Shown here: positions 28,346-41,300 of the stretch, in pieces
Layout of the letters: each line of letters starts with the position of its first letter
How positions within the stretch are numbered: the stretch's first letter is position 1
Origin: Sisyra terminalis
Lineage: Eukaryota; Arthropoda; Insecta; Neuroptera; Sisyridae
Assembly (NCBI GenBank): GCA_958496175.1
Contig: OY292275.1
Span: 46,515,701-46,579,700, forward strand
Length of the DNA: 64,000 nt
Direction of reading: 5' to 3'
Program-made: the position numbers and the translations under genes
The notes under the pieces: model-generated
Databases searched by the model: none
Seen by the model: the letters and a program-made list of their open reading frames with translations, nothing else
What the model was told of the DNA's origin: nothing

Positions 28346-31057
28346 TTAGTCCTGTAATATGTACCCCTCCGTCTTTTTCTAAATAGAACCGCGAATTTCT
28401 TAGAAAAAAAATCTTTCTGCTCTGTTTACTGGTCGTAGCTTAGAGAATAATTTACTATTTGCGACGTTGTTTGCAATAAGAAAAAAATTAATGATTTATT
28501 GAAAAATAACATTTTTCAAATACAAATTAGCAATCGAAGACCGAGCATGAATAAATCACAGAAAACGCCAATCACAATTCATCATTACAAACAATCGCAT
28601 TTTTAACAAATAAAGCAAAAAAATAAAATAAATAAATTTTCTGCTAGTTTTACAATGTGACAGTAATCATATTATTTATGTTAGTTTCACAGTTTGGCAT
28701 TTTAAAAGGTTCAGTCAAAGAACACACAACCCTCTTGTGTATCCCTCTATCATTTCACTTCCGTTTCTGTGCTTTCAATCCAAATAAATATTAAAATCCA
28801 GCAATAATTGCAAATATTCTTTTCAAAATTTTTTACGACTATATTAAACATACATAAATAATATATATAACGACAAGGTTGAATCAATTATTCAAATGTG
28901 GTTTTTGTGATGAGAAATTTTGGATTTGTTCAAAGTGGTGTTGTCGATCGATGTGATTTTCGTTTTATTATATTATATTCAAATACGGTAACGTTGTTTA
29001 ATTTTTTGCATAATTTAGATAAAACTGCCAATTATTACGTTAATTATTGACAGGCGAACACGATTATGACATTATACACACATAAGGGATTATGAGGTAC
29101 CCATTGATTTCTATTATGGTAAATTCGAAAATTTGAAATCAATATCTCATTTAGCCGATTAAAATGCTAGTTTTTTTTTTTATTTCAGTTTGAACTATTC
29201 AAGGTCTTTATTTATTTATTAGATTATCCTATGGAATACATAAATAGATAGATAGTTCCTAGTTGCTGTTTGGATAATTTCTTTCTTATTAAAGATGTCT
29301 TTAGCATAAATAATTTACAGATTATTGACTTTTTAAATATCAATATTTATACGATCATTCTACAGATACCTACTTACCTTATTGTTAAACCAATCTTTCA
29401 CTTCAGGAAAGGAAAAATATGTGGAAATTAGATCAATTATTTGTTAAGGATTTAACAAAGGATTATTATAAACGAGGTAATGCTAAATCAGATAATAAAA
29501 TATAAATACCAAATTACAAAAATCAAAAAAATAACAATTAAGACTAAAACTAAAGTTTGGGTCAAATATTGGCTCCGAATTTGGAGCAATAGTGCATAAA
29601 TAATTGGTTCAAAATAATAAAGCTTAGCTTTTTAACTCTGACCATAATTCAGCCCTGGCTCCATTAATTATTACCCAATTTCAGTTATTCTATAAATAGT
29701 ATACTAAAACTTTATTAAAGAACTAGCGGATTCGGCAAACGTTTGCCTAGCGTAATTAATTTAAGGGAATCATTAATAATGATTATTTAAAATCTATGTA
29801 GATTACATTTTTTTTTCATTCCTCAGTTTTACATTTGGGATACTTTCCCTTACTATTTTCATGTAATGATATCTAGTCTTTATTAAGTAAAATATTATAT
29901 GTATCTGAATACCAAATTTCATAAATATCGGTTTATCAGTTCTTTAGTTAATAGAACGGGCATATTTGGAATAAGGGCATCATGAAACCATTGCTCATCC
30001 TAAAATGGGATTAAAAATTAAATTGTTCTGTCGTTAAAATTGAGTAATTTTGCTAGTGATAAGTTAAAGAACACGATCATTGGCGATTATTATGCAATAA
30101 TATTTCTTCTATTTCTCTCTTTCCACTGGCTTTTTGTCATGCTGTCTTTCACTCTTGTGGCGAACCAAGGAAATTCTCTTTTTCTGTTTTTCAATTTTTT
30201 TGTTACCTTATATCTATGCAACCATGTATGGGTCTGTCTTTCTCACTTCAATGTATTTATAATACTTTTACTTTCATTTACTGATCGGATCGCTTCCAAA
30301 AGAGTTTAGTTTTGAAAAATACATTTTTTGCGAAATTTATTGTCAAAAATTTCAAAATTTATATTGTTAGGGACTTCTTGCGCACCCCTAGGGGTGCGGG
30401 CATCACAGGTTTAGGAACATTGTTCTAGTGGATAAACGAATAATGATCGATCTTGATAATGATCGATGGAATAGTCAAAATTAAAATTTTCGAGAAAATG
30501 GTGACTATGTAAAAGAAAAAATAGAATTTTTGGCCAGAATTTTCGTGAAAAATATAAATAATTATCGAAAATCTTATTCCATCGGCTATTATCCGAGGAA
30601 TATGTCTGAGAATGTTTTGTTCAAATTTCATGGGGGAGATGGGTTGAGCCATATTTGAGATTTCGTGGTCACCGACTTGGAAAATACCGTTTTCCGAAAA
30701 ACGCGTTTAAATTTCCACAAAAAGTTTACATATACTTAAAATTTTCCTTTTAAAAGCGTCATTTCAAATATCGGTGTACCTCGAAAAATATTTACCGGAT
30801 CAGATTGACATTTTCAGAGAATATGCTTGAATACATATATTCCAAAAAATACTATAAAGAAAAACTTTTTTTTTAAATTCTAATTGAGCATAACCATTTA
30901 ATGCATTACAATTTCTTATTTAATCAAAACCTAATCAAGTCTTTAATATTTAGCCTGATAATCTTTCTAGCTATTTCTTTAAATATTTTTGTTATTGTTT
31001 AAACTTTAAACCGTTATCGACCATGATTCATGGTTATTTTTCCAATTGAGAATTTAT
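28346..31057. other. No gene seen apart from a repeat fragment
   Basis: AT-rich intergenic DNA. The 89-codon + frame at 30040-30309 is Phe/Leu-rich with no supporting signal. The hAT-like fragment at 30300-30426 is listed separately. 30,450-30,790 has a somewhat different texture (CGAAAAACGCGTTT) that may be another repeat. Confidence 0.5.
30300..30426 (+). repeat. 3' end fragment of the 50.3-kb hAT-like repeat
   Basis: AAAAATACATTTTTTGCGAA, then CACCCCTAGGGGTGCGGGCATCAC and a GGTTTAGGAACATTGTTCTAG-like end match 50,778-50,900 in order. The 5' part is not obvious here. Confidence 0.5.
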
Positions 31058-31407
31058 TTAAAATTGCGATTGCTTACGCTGATAAGATATTATTTTGGAA
31101 CCATATCGAATTAATATGAAAAAAAGAAATTTAAATCGTAACATTCTTTTCGAGACTTGGTCAAGATCAAATTTCAATAGATAACGAGTCCATTTAATAT
31201 TTCTAGATAATCGTAGAACAATTGTAGTGATTCGGAAAATATTTGCATTTTGAAACGAGTTAGAAGTAGAGTAGGGGGATGGAATGTCTTTGTGGCTGTT
31301 ATTTGTGGTAGATTGATCGATGCAATACATTGAGTTTTTTAATTTTGTGTGGTCTTCAACGTGGATTAGTGCTTCGGTGGCTTTATACATAAACATACTA
31401 CTTTTCG
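31058..31407 (+). promoter_or_regulatory. Possible upstream non-coding exon or promoter region of Akap200
   Basis: Because the first coding exon begins at an acceptor, an untranslated first exon must lie upstream. The region ending TACTTTTCG|GTAAGG at 31407 has a good donor, is a little GC-richer than its flanks, and lies about 0.7 kb before the acceptor. No TATA box was identified. Other sites further upstream, such as 18.7-19.2 kb, could serve instead. Confidence 0.22.
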
Positions 31408-32118
31408 GTAAGGATTTTTTTTGAAGAGGATTATTATATTTTTTTAAGTATTTTAATCAATTTTTGCAGCCTTATTGCTCGTGGTTCGTTTCCTTTATTT
31501 ATTCTATTGAAATATTTCCACCGAATGAATGCGTTTTTATTATTTATTTTTATGGAATAACTGTAGAGTGGTCTCATGGGTTTGTCTATGGGTAGAAAGA
31601 CCCATGAAACACGCGGTGGCTATTGTGAATTACATTGTCAAAGTAACACCTTCCGATCGTTATTGTGTTGAAAAATTGAAGAAAAGAAAAATGTTTCAAA
31701 CGAATTTTTGTTGGTTGAGTTGAGGATATCTCCGCTAGAAAGATTACATACTTCTTCACCGTATCTGCAGCAGTTTGAAAATATCTATTTTTAAATTTGA
31801 TATGGGGCAAAGCATGTAACCAATACACATATTAGCCTTGAATGATGATAATTTACCTGCTTGTTGAACTGGAATTTATCTATAAAGAAGAGATTCTTCG
31901 CTTTGTATAATTTCAATGTCTTCCTCTTAAATATTACTTCTTTTTCTTCTCTTTTTTTGTGAGGAATGTGTGAATGTCGCGCGTTACTTTTTGGGCGACG
32001 CAATAAATTTGAAAATCTTTATAAATTTGAATATTCAAATCGACTGAAAATATTTCTCGGATGACTAATCGGCGATTCGGCGGATTGTTCTTAATTCTGG
32101 CTTCTTTTTTTGTTTCAG

Positions 32119-32339
32119 TAAAGTGTGCAAGTGAAATTGTTCGATAAAGTTGCATAATGGGTGCACGTCAATCAAAACGTTCGGTGGATATTACGACGAC
32201 GCCAAAGAAAGGGGATGAGGGTGTCGCGACAATCGGCGCTGGTGAGGGTGAGGGTCGCGTGGAAAAAATCGAAGATGGAGATCAATTAAAAGTAACGGTA
32301 AATGGCGGTGCTACAACACACGTGGAATTGAATTCAAAG
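32119..32339 (+). CDS. Akap200: Akap200 exon with start codon (5'UTR part plus codons 1-61)
   Basis: A polypyrimidine tract ending TGTTTCAG (to 32118) marks an acceptor, so 32119-32156 is the end of the 5'UTR and at least one upstream non-coding exon must exist. The ATG at 32157 sits in the context CATAATGG. The coding part ends AAAG|GTAAGT at 32339 in phase 0. The product starts Met-Gly and has Ser/Lys-rich then Gly-rich stretches (GAGEGEGR). Reading on into the intron meets a stop at about 32430. Confidence 0.9.
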
Positions 32340-35300
32340 GTAAGTTTGAAATTTGATCAAAGTATACTAAGGGAAGAAAATGATGGAACTATTAGACATG
32401 TTGGCAAAGCTTTGCAAATGCGAATAATTTGAAATATTCCATAAATCAATATTTGACTTTAATATCGATAGAGATAAAGATGGTAAACTCGTTTTTCTTG
32501 TAAAACTATTCATTGTCGTCAATAGGGTAATTGACACTAAGAAAATTACTGATATCTTTTTGCTTTGTTCAGCTATAAAATATAATCTTGAACTGGAAGT
32601 TTTATGGGATTTTCAAGATTATTAAGTTATATTTAGTCAAAACGATCTAATTTCACATTTAAAATCTAAATAGTAAACGCTGAGATATCTGGTTTGAAGC
32701 ATTTTATAGGGAAATTAATTTTTTATATGAATTTTTTGGTTTATCTTGAAAAATTCAGAATTAAGATACCTATAACTTTCCTATAGTACTTCAGATGAGG
32801 TATACTTAACGTGATCATACGTCCCGCTTTCGGGTTTTGTGTCCCGCTGTCTCCGAAGAACCTAAAAATGTTCCGCTTTGAAAAAAAGTGATCTGTGATA
32901 GGTATTAATTCATCACAACCAAAATCATTATGCAGGTTATACTGTAGAGTACTGCAGGTACTATAGGGTATACTGTATATTGTATACATATACATATACC
33001 TATAGTATAAAACCCATAGGCCATAATTTTATAGTACATGGAAAACCAAACAGGATACTTTAAAGCAAATTTGTGGATCCGAAAAATATAGAAAACCAGT
33101 TGAATAATTTGTCTACTCTTTTAAATTATTTTTACAATATTATCTAATTTTTTTATATTAAAATATTTTTTTCCAATAAAGAAGCACTAAGTTTTACTAT
33201 ATTTCTAGTGTTGTCATTTTACGCAAAATTATAAAATGATTTTCCAGTTTTCGTATTAAAATTTATAGGTGTTCCGCTTTGAAGCAAAAAAATTATGGTC
33301 ACGTTAGGTATACTCCGATTATAGTTCATTTTTTGCCAACGTGGAGCCAAAGGGTACCTTACCAAAGGGTAATTTGCTAATCAAGGATTAGAAACAGAAT
33401 TTGTTTAGTGTTTACAGCAGGGATCCTAAAATGATCGATTTAGAACCCTTGGAGTCGTAACTATTTGGGGATCTATTTGATCTAGTGGGTCGATTGGGGA
33501 TTGAAGAAAAAACAGTACAGTTATTATGCAAATAAATATGTTATCTTATCACATTGTTAGTTATATATAGTTGTACAGGAAGCAATTTTAATAAAAAAAA
33601 ATATGCAAATGTCATAGACCTAACCGCTTATACAATTATACAATAAATACTGATATTTATCTTTTAATATTATTTGTGTATAACAATTTTTAAATAATAT
33701 ACTTTAATAAATATTAAAAAACATAAAACTAATGTACAAACACAATAATGTACAAAGTTTGATAATTTTCTTTAAATTAATTAAAAATTACTTTTATGGG
33801 GGTCGATAGGGGTCAGTGATTAAAAAAGTTTGACACCCCATAGTTTATAGTGGTGTTAAGTTTTTACGGTTATTTTATTTATTTTGACGGGAGTTTTTAG
33901 GATAGGGAGGATTAGGAAGCTACCAGTGGCGTAGCGTGCCTTGGAGGGGCCCTGTATCAACATTATTTGGGGAGCCCAATTTTGGAATGACATCCAATTT
34001 TGATAAAAATTTGAAAAGGTTTTATTGATTTTAATTTTAATTACTTGTCTATCAGAATCTAAATCTATTTTTCTCTCCGCGTAGACACGTATGAACAGTT
34101 TTTTTAATATATTTTTTCCCGGAAAGCACGAAATTAAGTGACATTGTGAATAATATTTTACTAATTTTTGCTTACATACGTTAGGGGCCCTTGTAGCCCG
34201 GGGGCTCCGTATCATTGATACGGCTGATACAGCGTAGCTACGCCCCTGGGAGCTACTTAAGATTTGTTTCAGAACTTATAAAACAAACATCATTTATTTT
34301 AATACATCCACGTTTATTATAATTACACATTTTTTAAGAACTTTGTAACTTATACTGGTTTTATGTTTAGAATTATAGTAGGAGGTATAGGTATAGTAAG
34401 GGTGTGTTACCACGTAAACTGCGATAAAATAACTATCCTTTTCACTTTCTTACCATCCCTTAACAATCGATTGGCCGAAATTCACGAAATTTTATGATAA
34501 ACTGTGAAGCTTAATGTTTTTTGAACCAAATAAATATTTTAGTTTCAATGCAGCAAAAATAAAACATTCAAGAAAAGCATGTGTTGTTTGCATAAATTTT
34601 TTTGTGACATTTTAAAGTGGGAAACACTGGGGAGAATCAATATTTTTAGGAAGATTTAATGAGCTAAAATGACCATTTCAAAATTGGTAAGGGTTCGATT
34701 CTTGTGACGAATAAATTTTCAATATTTTTTTTGTTAAAAACTTTAGCAATTTTAACGACTAATCCTTATATTATTTTATACTTTTCCATGTAAAAAATGT
34801 AAAGTCTGTTTTTCCCAAGGTAGGTCTGAGCTTTTATAATTGTGTATCGAAAAAAGGTACCTAATTGTATTCAGAAAAAAAATAATCGGCTTTTAAACAA
34901 GAAACATGTTAGTAAAATTGGATTCATACTGTAAATTAAAATGGTCATAAAAATCAACTTTTAAAAAATATAAACGAAAAAGAAAATCTTTTTATATCTG
35001 AATGGGTCTTAAGAGCTCTAAAATGGAAGTTTCTGATAAGGAAAAAATGTGTTATTCCGTCAAATTAATACATATACAATAATGACATGTAGATAAAAGA
35101 TATCTTGTGTAACTTTTCCATCTATTTAAATTAGCCTTAATTATAGAACAATATTGAATAGAGCCTTATATAATGTGTATACATTTGTTTCATATTGAAA
35201 CATGACAATATTAAAAATTCTTTTGAAACTCATACACTGTTAGAATATAAGTGTGAAATTAAAAAAGGAATTAGACACTTAACATATCTTTTGACTTCCT

Positions 35301-38300
35301 GAAAACTTGTTAATAGCCTCTTTTTTTTTCTTGATTGATTGTTAATCGAAGTGTAGAAATAATAATTTTGCAATCGAATTAGGTTTTCTGTTTTAAAAGA
35401 TAAGAACGAATGTATTCTTTTTTTTTATAACATTTTCAGTTTTAATCTTTGTTTATTGATGGTTTAAAAAGAATTTTTAACAGAAGCCTAGTTAAGCCGA
35501 TAGCTTAAAATATTATAACAAATTTATTTTTAAGGTAATTAATTTAATACTCAGATGTCTGAGATTTTTAAACGCAAATTTTGTATCATACTAAAAGATG
35601 TAATGCTTCATAAAAGCCAAAATATGGAATTGTGTGATCCTTGATTTGAGAGGGTAGTTTTGGTTCAAAGTAATAATGGGGTAAAACTGGGTCAAAACAC
35701 CTGGCTTTGGTACATGGATATTTGGTTTCTTTAAAATTTTCTACTACAAAGCCAAACTTTTATATCGAATTTTAACACTTCAACATCAATTTTCAGATAG
35801 AGGTTGTATTTGATTTTTTAAACTTATAGTTTTGAAACTTATTTGTGAAAGTATGTGACAGATATTTTCTTTGAAAATCAACCCTCTATTTTCTCTTACT
35901 CTTTACTTGCGATATTTTGTGAGATTATTTTTTCATTTACCAAAGAATTAAAACGGAAAAAAAATACACTTCCCCCGTGTAACTCGGTACTTAACAATTT
36001 TCCAAAAGAGTGAAAAATGTTGTTAAAGATAAAAAAGGTTCAAAATCAACGCATCTTTTCAAACATCAAGGCTGATTTATATAATCGGACTTGTAACATC
36101 CTTTACTATTATAAATAGTTTTAATATCAAGCGCTATTTAATGTTTCGTCAAAATAATCAAATAGTTTTATCATACATTTCATTATCACCTTGTTTTTAT
36201 ATTTTTCTCTTTAGAATATGAATTTCCATTTAAAATATTTAAAATTAACATTATTAAACTTATATACTTAAAAAAGAGAAAAATATTTATCTTAGTTTTT
36301 TTTTTTTGATGTATATTCGGATAATAAGAGTATCTACTTTCCATTTAAATATATGTATAGTAATGTAAACTTTGTGCTTGTGAGTGTAGGCAACCAGAAA
36401 TGCACACATGCATAACTAGTAGCATATCTTTCAAATTCAATGAAAACTGTAATTTATATGCAGATGAAGATTTGCTTTGAAGTTAAAATAAAAATAATTT
36501 TATGTTTTTAATTAAAAGCTTTTACTAATATACTTGAATTAAAAATTGTTCTCTATATTTTTTCTCCTTTTTTTTTTCAATTAGTATTAAAGCATTTCTA
36601 TTAGTGTCAATATTAATTTGTTGTATTCTAATAAATTTATGATTTATGTAGTATGAAGATTAAAAGAAAAATGAATTGAATATAAACTTTTAGAAATTAA
36701 GATTATTATGTTCGATAATTTTTTTTGCTATAATATTGCGTGTTTTAATCTTTCAGTAGCTAAAAATAGTTAATATTACCCACTTAAAAAGTATTTCAAA
36801 TTTACATATTTTTAAAAGTGCAGTATGTATAAAATTACTTATGCAGACACCCCCTTTAATTTGCATGTATTTTAAGCTAAAAATACATGTCTATTTTCGG
36901 TGGGTCTTTATTCCGTTTTCCCAGATATAACTTTTTCCAACAAAGAGCATAATTCAGTGAATTTTTGAAATTTTTCACGACGTATTTGTTTTTAAGGATA
37001 TTTTTCTGATAAAAATAATGCAATCCTGGAAAACAGATTCAAGTGATTCATTGATTCGCACGTATCGAATACAGTTTTTATCTGAGTCAGCAATTTAAAA
37101 TAGTGTGGCTCTCCAGCGGGAATTTAAGACGTGGAAATGCAAGTTGACAGGATTGTGACTCAGGAATATTCCCGATTTAATTTCTGGAGGAAAATAATAT
37201 AAATGTTTAGTGAAGAGAAACATGTTAAATAAAGAAGAAAAAAAAGGAGGATACCGTCACTTTTGATAACTTTCAAAGAACAGTAAATAGTAAAGTTTGT
37301 TCCCCTTTTTCTTTTTGCAGCGGGATTGGAATGCTTCTTTATTGATTTTGGTATTTTAAAATGTTTTTCTGGAAATTTAGAAAAAGCAAATAAGTTAATA
37401 TACAAAAATATTAATGGCAATAGGAAAATTGCAAAAAATGTTCATTTCAGAGAAAAAAATAGAGAAAGGGAAAAATTGTTTCTAATTTTTTGTGCTTTGG
37501 CATGTATTCTTGATAATTTTAACTGTTTTTCCGGAAGTTTGAAAAAATTGGAATCTAACTTGATTTTATACAAGTTTTCTCTTCCAATTTTTCAAAAAAG
37601 CATTTTTCTGGCGATTTTCCCACCAGTGGGTTGCAAACGAATATTGAGTGGGTTCTAATAGGTGATTCGCTACTGTATATAACATGAATAAAAAAAATAA
37701 AGTTTTGTCCGACCGAAACTAGTTTTTACGGCCGAAACCGAAACTTCCTTATAAGTTAATATTTTCGTAGGAAAAAAAAGTTAATCATAATTCGCCAGTC
37801 ATTATTTATATAGCCTATTTGTACTAATCATTAACATAACATACTATCATAACTTCTTATTTCAATTAAATTATTTGAGCTTTTGAAAATAAGGGGTTGA
37901 TATAAAGTAAATTTTCCTAATATTTCTTTTTAATATTAGTTACAAATAACATAAAATAAAAATTTACAAAACAAAATTACTTTTTACCTTCTATGTTTAG
38001 CTACACAAAACAGAAAGAACTCTTTCTTACATCTGAAAATAAAATAATTTCTTCTAAACTTGGGCCAGTTTTCTCTCTAACTGGTAATTATCAATATTCA
38101 GCACTAACCAGTAGGTGAAGCTTAAAAACATGGCTACGTATTGTGTGCAACTAAAGAGTTATCCATTAGTTTACATAAAGTTAGTGTTATTATTTTAATA
38201 TATTTATGTTTTTTCCAAAAGAAATTTTCCATTAAGTAGGATCAAATTCAGCTTAGAAAAATGATTACAAATGCTGAAAAAATTCTTGAAGTTGGACATT

Positions 38301-41300
38301 TAATTAAAGGTGGCAAAAATAGTGAAAATAAAACCAGTGATGTTGTTGTTAGTTTTATAGCGTTATGTTTACCAAGTTCTCATATAAAAGAACTACCTCA
38401 CGAAATTTAGCGATCAGTTTCGGAAACCGGAAAAATTTTATCTATTAAATCCTTGGTTAAGCTGGTTTTGGCGAAAAATGTAAGCACGTGGTGGCCACTT
38501 TATTATATTGCTATCGGTTGGTAATTTTCTAAAATTAAATGTCATTGGGCAATTAAGAGGATAGTCTTATTTTATAAACTATTTTCGCTTAACAATAATA
38601 TTTTATTTTTGAAAAAGGGAGCAACTGGGTGTTTTATCTTGTACTAGCAAAATTTGAATTGAAAACCTAATAAGAATTTGATGTGAAAGAATATAATTCT
38701 ACTCCAATTCACCAACATGTTGGCTTTTCAAAACTTAAAACATAAATGTCCAATTAACCAAAATCAAGCAGAAGATCTAGAAGCTGTTAACAATTCTTCT
38801 AGTCAACAATTCTTATTTGATTTTTAATTTAATTTTAATGAACTACTTTATACCTTTTTGTATTAAGAAATTTTCATCGCACGAATTCAGTTTCGGTCGT
38901 AGTTTCGGCTTGATGGTAGCCGAAACCGAAAATTCGGTCGGATACTAAAAGAAAGTGATAAATTTGACATTTCCAATAGTATTACCAATACTTTTGCCCT
39001 TTTTCCCCCAAGACAATTAAGAGGTGAATTCCAAGATTGGAAGTTTTTGTTAGATGGGTCGAAACCCTGTCATCTTTCGGAACCATTGGTTCAAACTATA
39101 GAAGCCCAGAGTTTTGTTTTATGCAATGTTTTCTACTTTTAAATTTTGATTAGATGTAATTATAAATTTCCACACATATTTCCTTTTGATTATTTACGAA
39201 GAATAAAAAAAAATGGAACAAGAAAACGATCTGTTTATAAGACGGTACTTTCATAAAGCTGGTCTTATAGGTTTATGGGTTAAGGTTGTTTAATGGAAAC
39301 AGTTATTCATTTGAGTTTCATATGAAAAAAAAAACGATTGTATTGTTCTTGTGCAGTGAAATAGTTTTAGTTTCTTTTTGTACTCTTTGGTAAAGTTAAC
39401 TCGATGAACTTGAGATTTTAAGATTTGACAAAGATTTTTTTTTTGAAATTTTTCTTGGGTGGGATTTCCATAAAACATAATTTGTATGTTCTTGTTGAGG
39501 AATTTTGTGGTAACAAGTTAATAAAGATATTGATTTATAACTTTAACAATCAATTGTAAGACAAATTAGTTTGTTTATTCAATGCTTGAGTATCGATTGA
39601 GGCTGCATATTGTTAGTGTATGTAGCATTCAAGTTCATACAGACTTGAACAAAGCCATTTTTGTTGTAAATACTTTCCATCCTTTCATCTGTTATGATGA
39701 ACATGAAACATAAATATTTTAATATGTACTCGTAGCAAAGTACAGCGGAGTCGATGTGTATGCACTATGCAGATCTATAAATAAGGGTTTATTGTGTTGT
39801 TTTGTATTTGATCCAGGGTCATATTGACGATAGCTGGCTGAGCCGGGGATTGGGAGGTTAGTTGGGTTAGTGTCCGCGATGAAGGTTACGATATAATTGC
39901 CGCCGTGAACTTCGTTAAATGTTGAAGCGATAACTTCTACTAGAGTTTGGTGCATATCCAGTCGGAGGAGACCAATTCTTCGCATACTTATTATATGCAG
40001 TCTCAATAGTTTTTACAGCTGTTCGGAGATCTTACCACCACATTAATAAAGCCGTAATATTCAAGTCACAAATTTGCTTCTTTATAACGCAATCAGCTAT
40101 TTAATATTCATTCGAATTGTTTTTATGGATATTTGTTTGGTATGACAAAATTTTTAATTTGTCGTCATTGCAATGGTAAACTCTAATCTGGGATGCGTTT
40201 CCGGAGTGGTTTTGGCGCCGGAGATTATGCGGAATGCATTGAGTTAAACGATTATGACTTGATTATCTTCCCTATTATTGAATATTTAATAGAGCAAGTC
40301 GAAGATATAGAAGATTAGTTTATATGTAAATTTATTTTCTCTTTTTTGTTTCTAATATACCTTCGATTTGTTTATTTTTTTATATATCAAGGTAGATATC
40401 TACAAGTAAATAAGTACGTATGGACCAATTGCTTAATTTTTAGTCAAAAGTTTACGTATAGTTTTTTGTATCTTCTCAAACTATCGGTTTAAATCAGAGA
40501 TTCTTAATGAATTATTGTAGAATTTCAGACCCTCGATGATAATAGATTAATAAAATATTCAGAGGACTAGGATCAAAAATAATCAGTTAAAACTTTATTT
40601 ATTACAATGCTGAGCGGTTGAGTTTTAAACTAGTGTAAAAAATTTTAACTGAATTTTTTTAATTATTATTTTTTATATATTTTGGAAGTTTTATTATTGT
40701 TTTTACCAACTGTACCGTGTCCACAAAAATGAATTATGACAACGATAATTATTAACAAAGTTAAAACGATTTTTTACGAACGCCTGAGGAAGGCTTAATA
40801 AAGGAGCCGAAACGTCGCATGTAATAAATAAAGTTTTAACTGATTATTTTTGATCCTAGTCCTCTGAATATTTTATTAAGTTCTTAATGGATACTTGGGG
40901 GAGGGAGTCTTTAGGGCGCGACAAATCAATTTCAGGAATGTGAAAAAAAAACATGGTTTTTAGGTATACTTTAGGCCGGTGCTATCGGGTAAAGTCTCAT
41001 TCTCTACTTCAATGATTCCCAAAGTGGACTGGGTTCCAACCAATCTCGAACAAAAATTTATAATCTTGGGACCCACTTCTTAGTTGTCTTAGAGCAAAAA
41101 GGGCATAAATAATAGTAATTCTATTGGAAATATGAAATTGATCACTTCTTTTTTTAAATATTAAAAATCACCGTTTAATGTTAGGGTTTGAACTATCATT
41201 TTGATTTTATTCAATTGCCAATTTTTATTATATCAGTTGTGTTTGTGTTGGACAGAGAATATTTCACGGGAATTTACTCGTCTCTTATAAAAACGTTATT

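Noticed and set aside
30040..30309. 89-codon + frame with hydrophobic runs, as if a small membrane protein
   Set aside because: Phe/Leu richness is expected from T-rich DNA, and it runs into a known repeat fragment. No promoter or poly(A) support.
31058..31396. 112-codon - strand frame upstream of Akap200
   Set aside because: No recognisable motif or splice sites; the + strand reading as a 5' non-coding exon region is at least as plausible.
33856..34215. 119-codon - strand frame
   Set aside because: It lies within and beside the CAGTGGCGTAGC TIR element and has no splice or start support.
37326..37658. 110-codon + frame in Akap200 intron
   Set aside because: Lys/Phe/Asn-rich as expected from AT-rich DNA, no splice or start context and no protein character beyond that.
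38210..38640. Possible transposase remnant in the long GACCGAAAC element
   Set aside because: Several stops and frame changes within 400 bp and no recognisable transposase motif; it could not be assigned.
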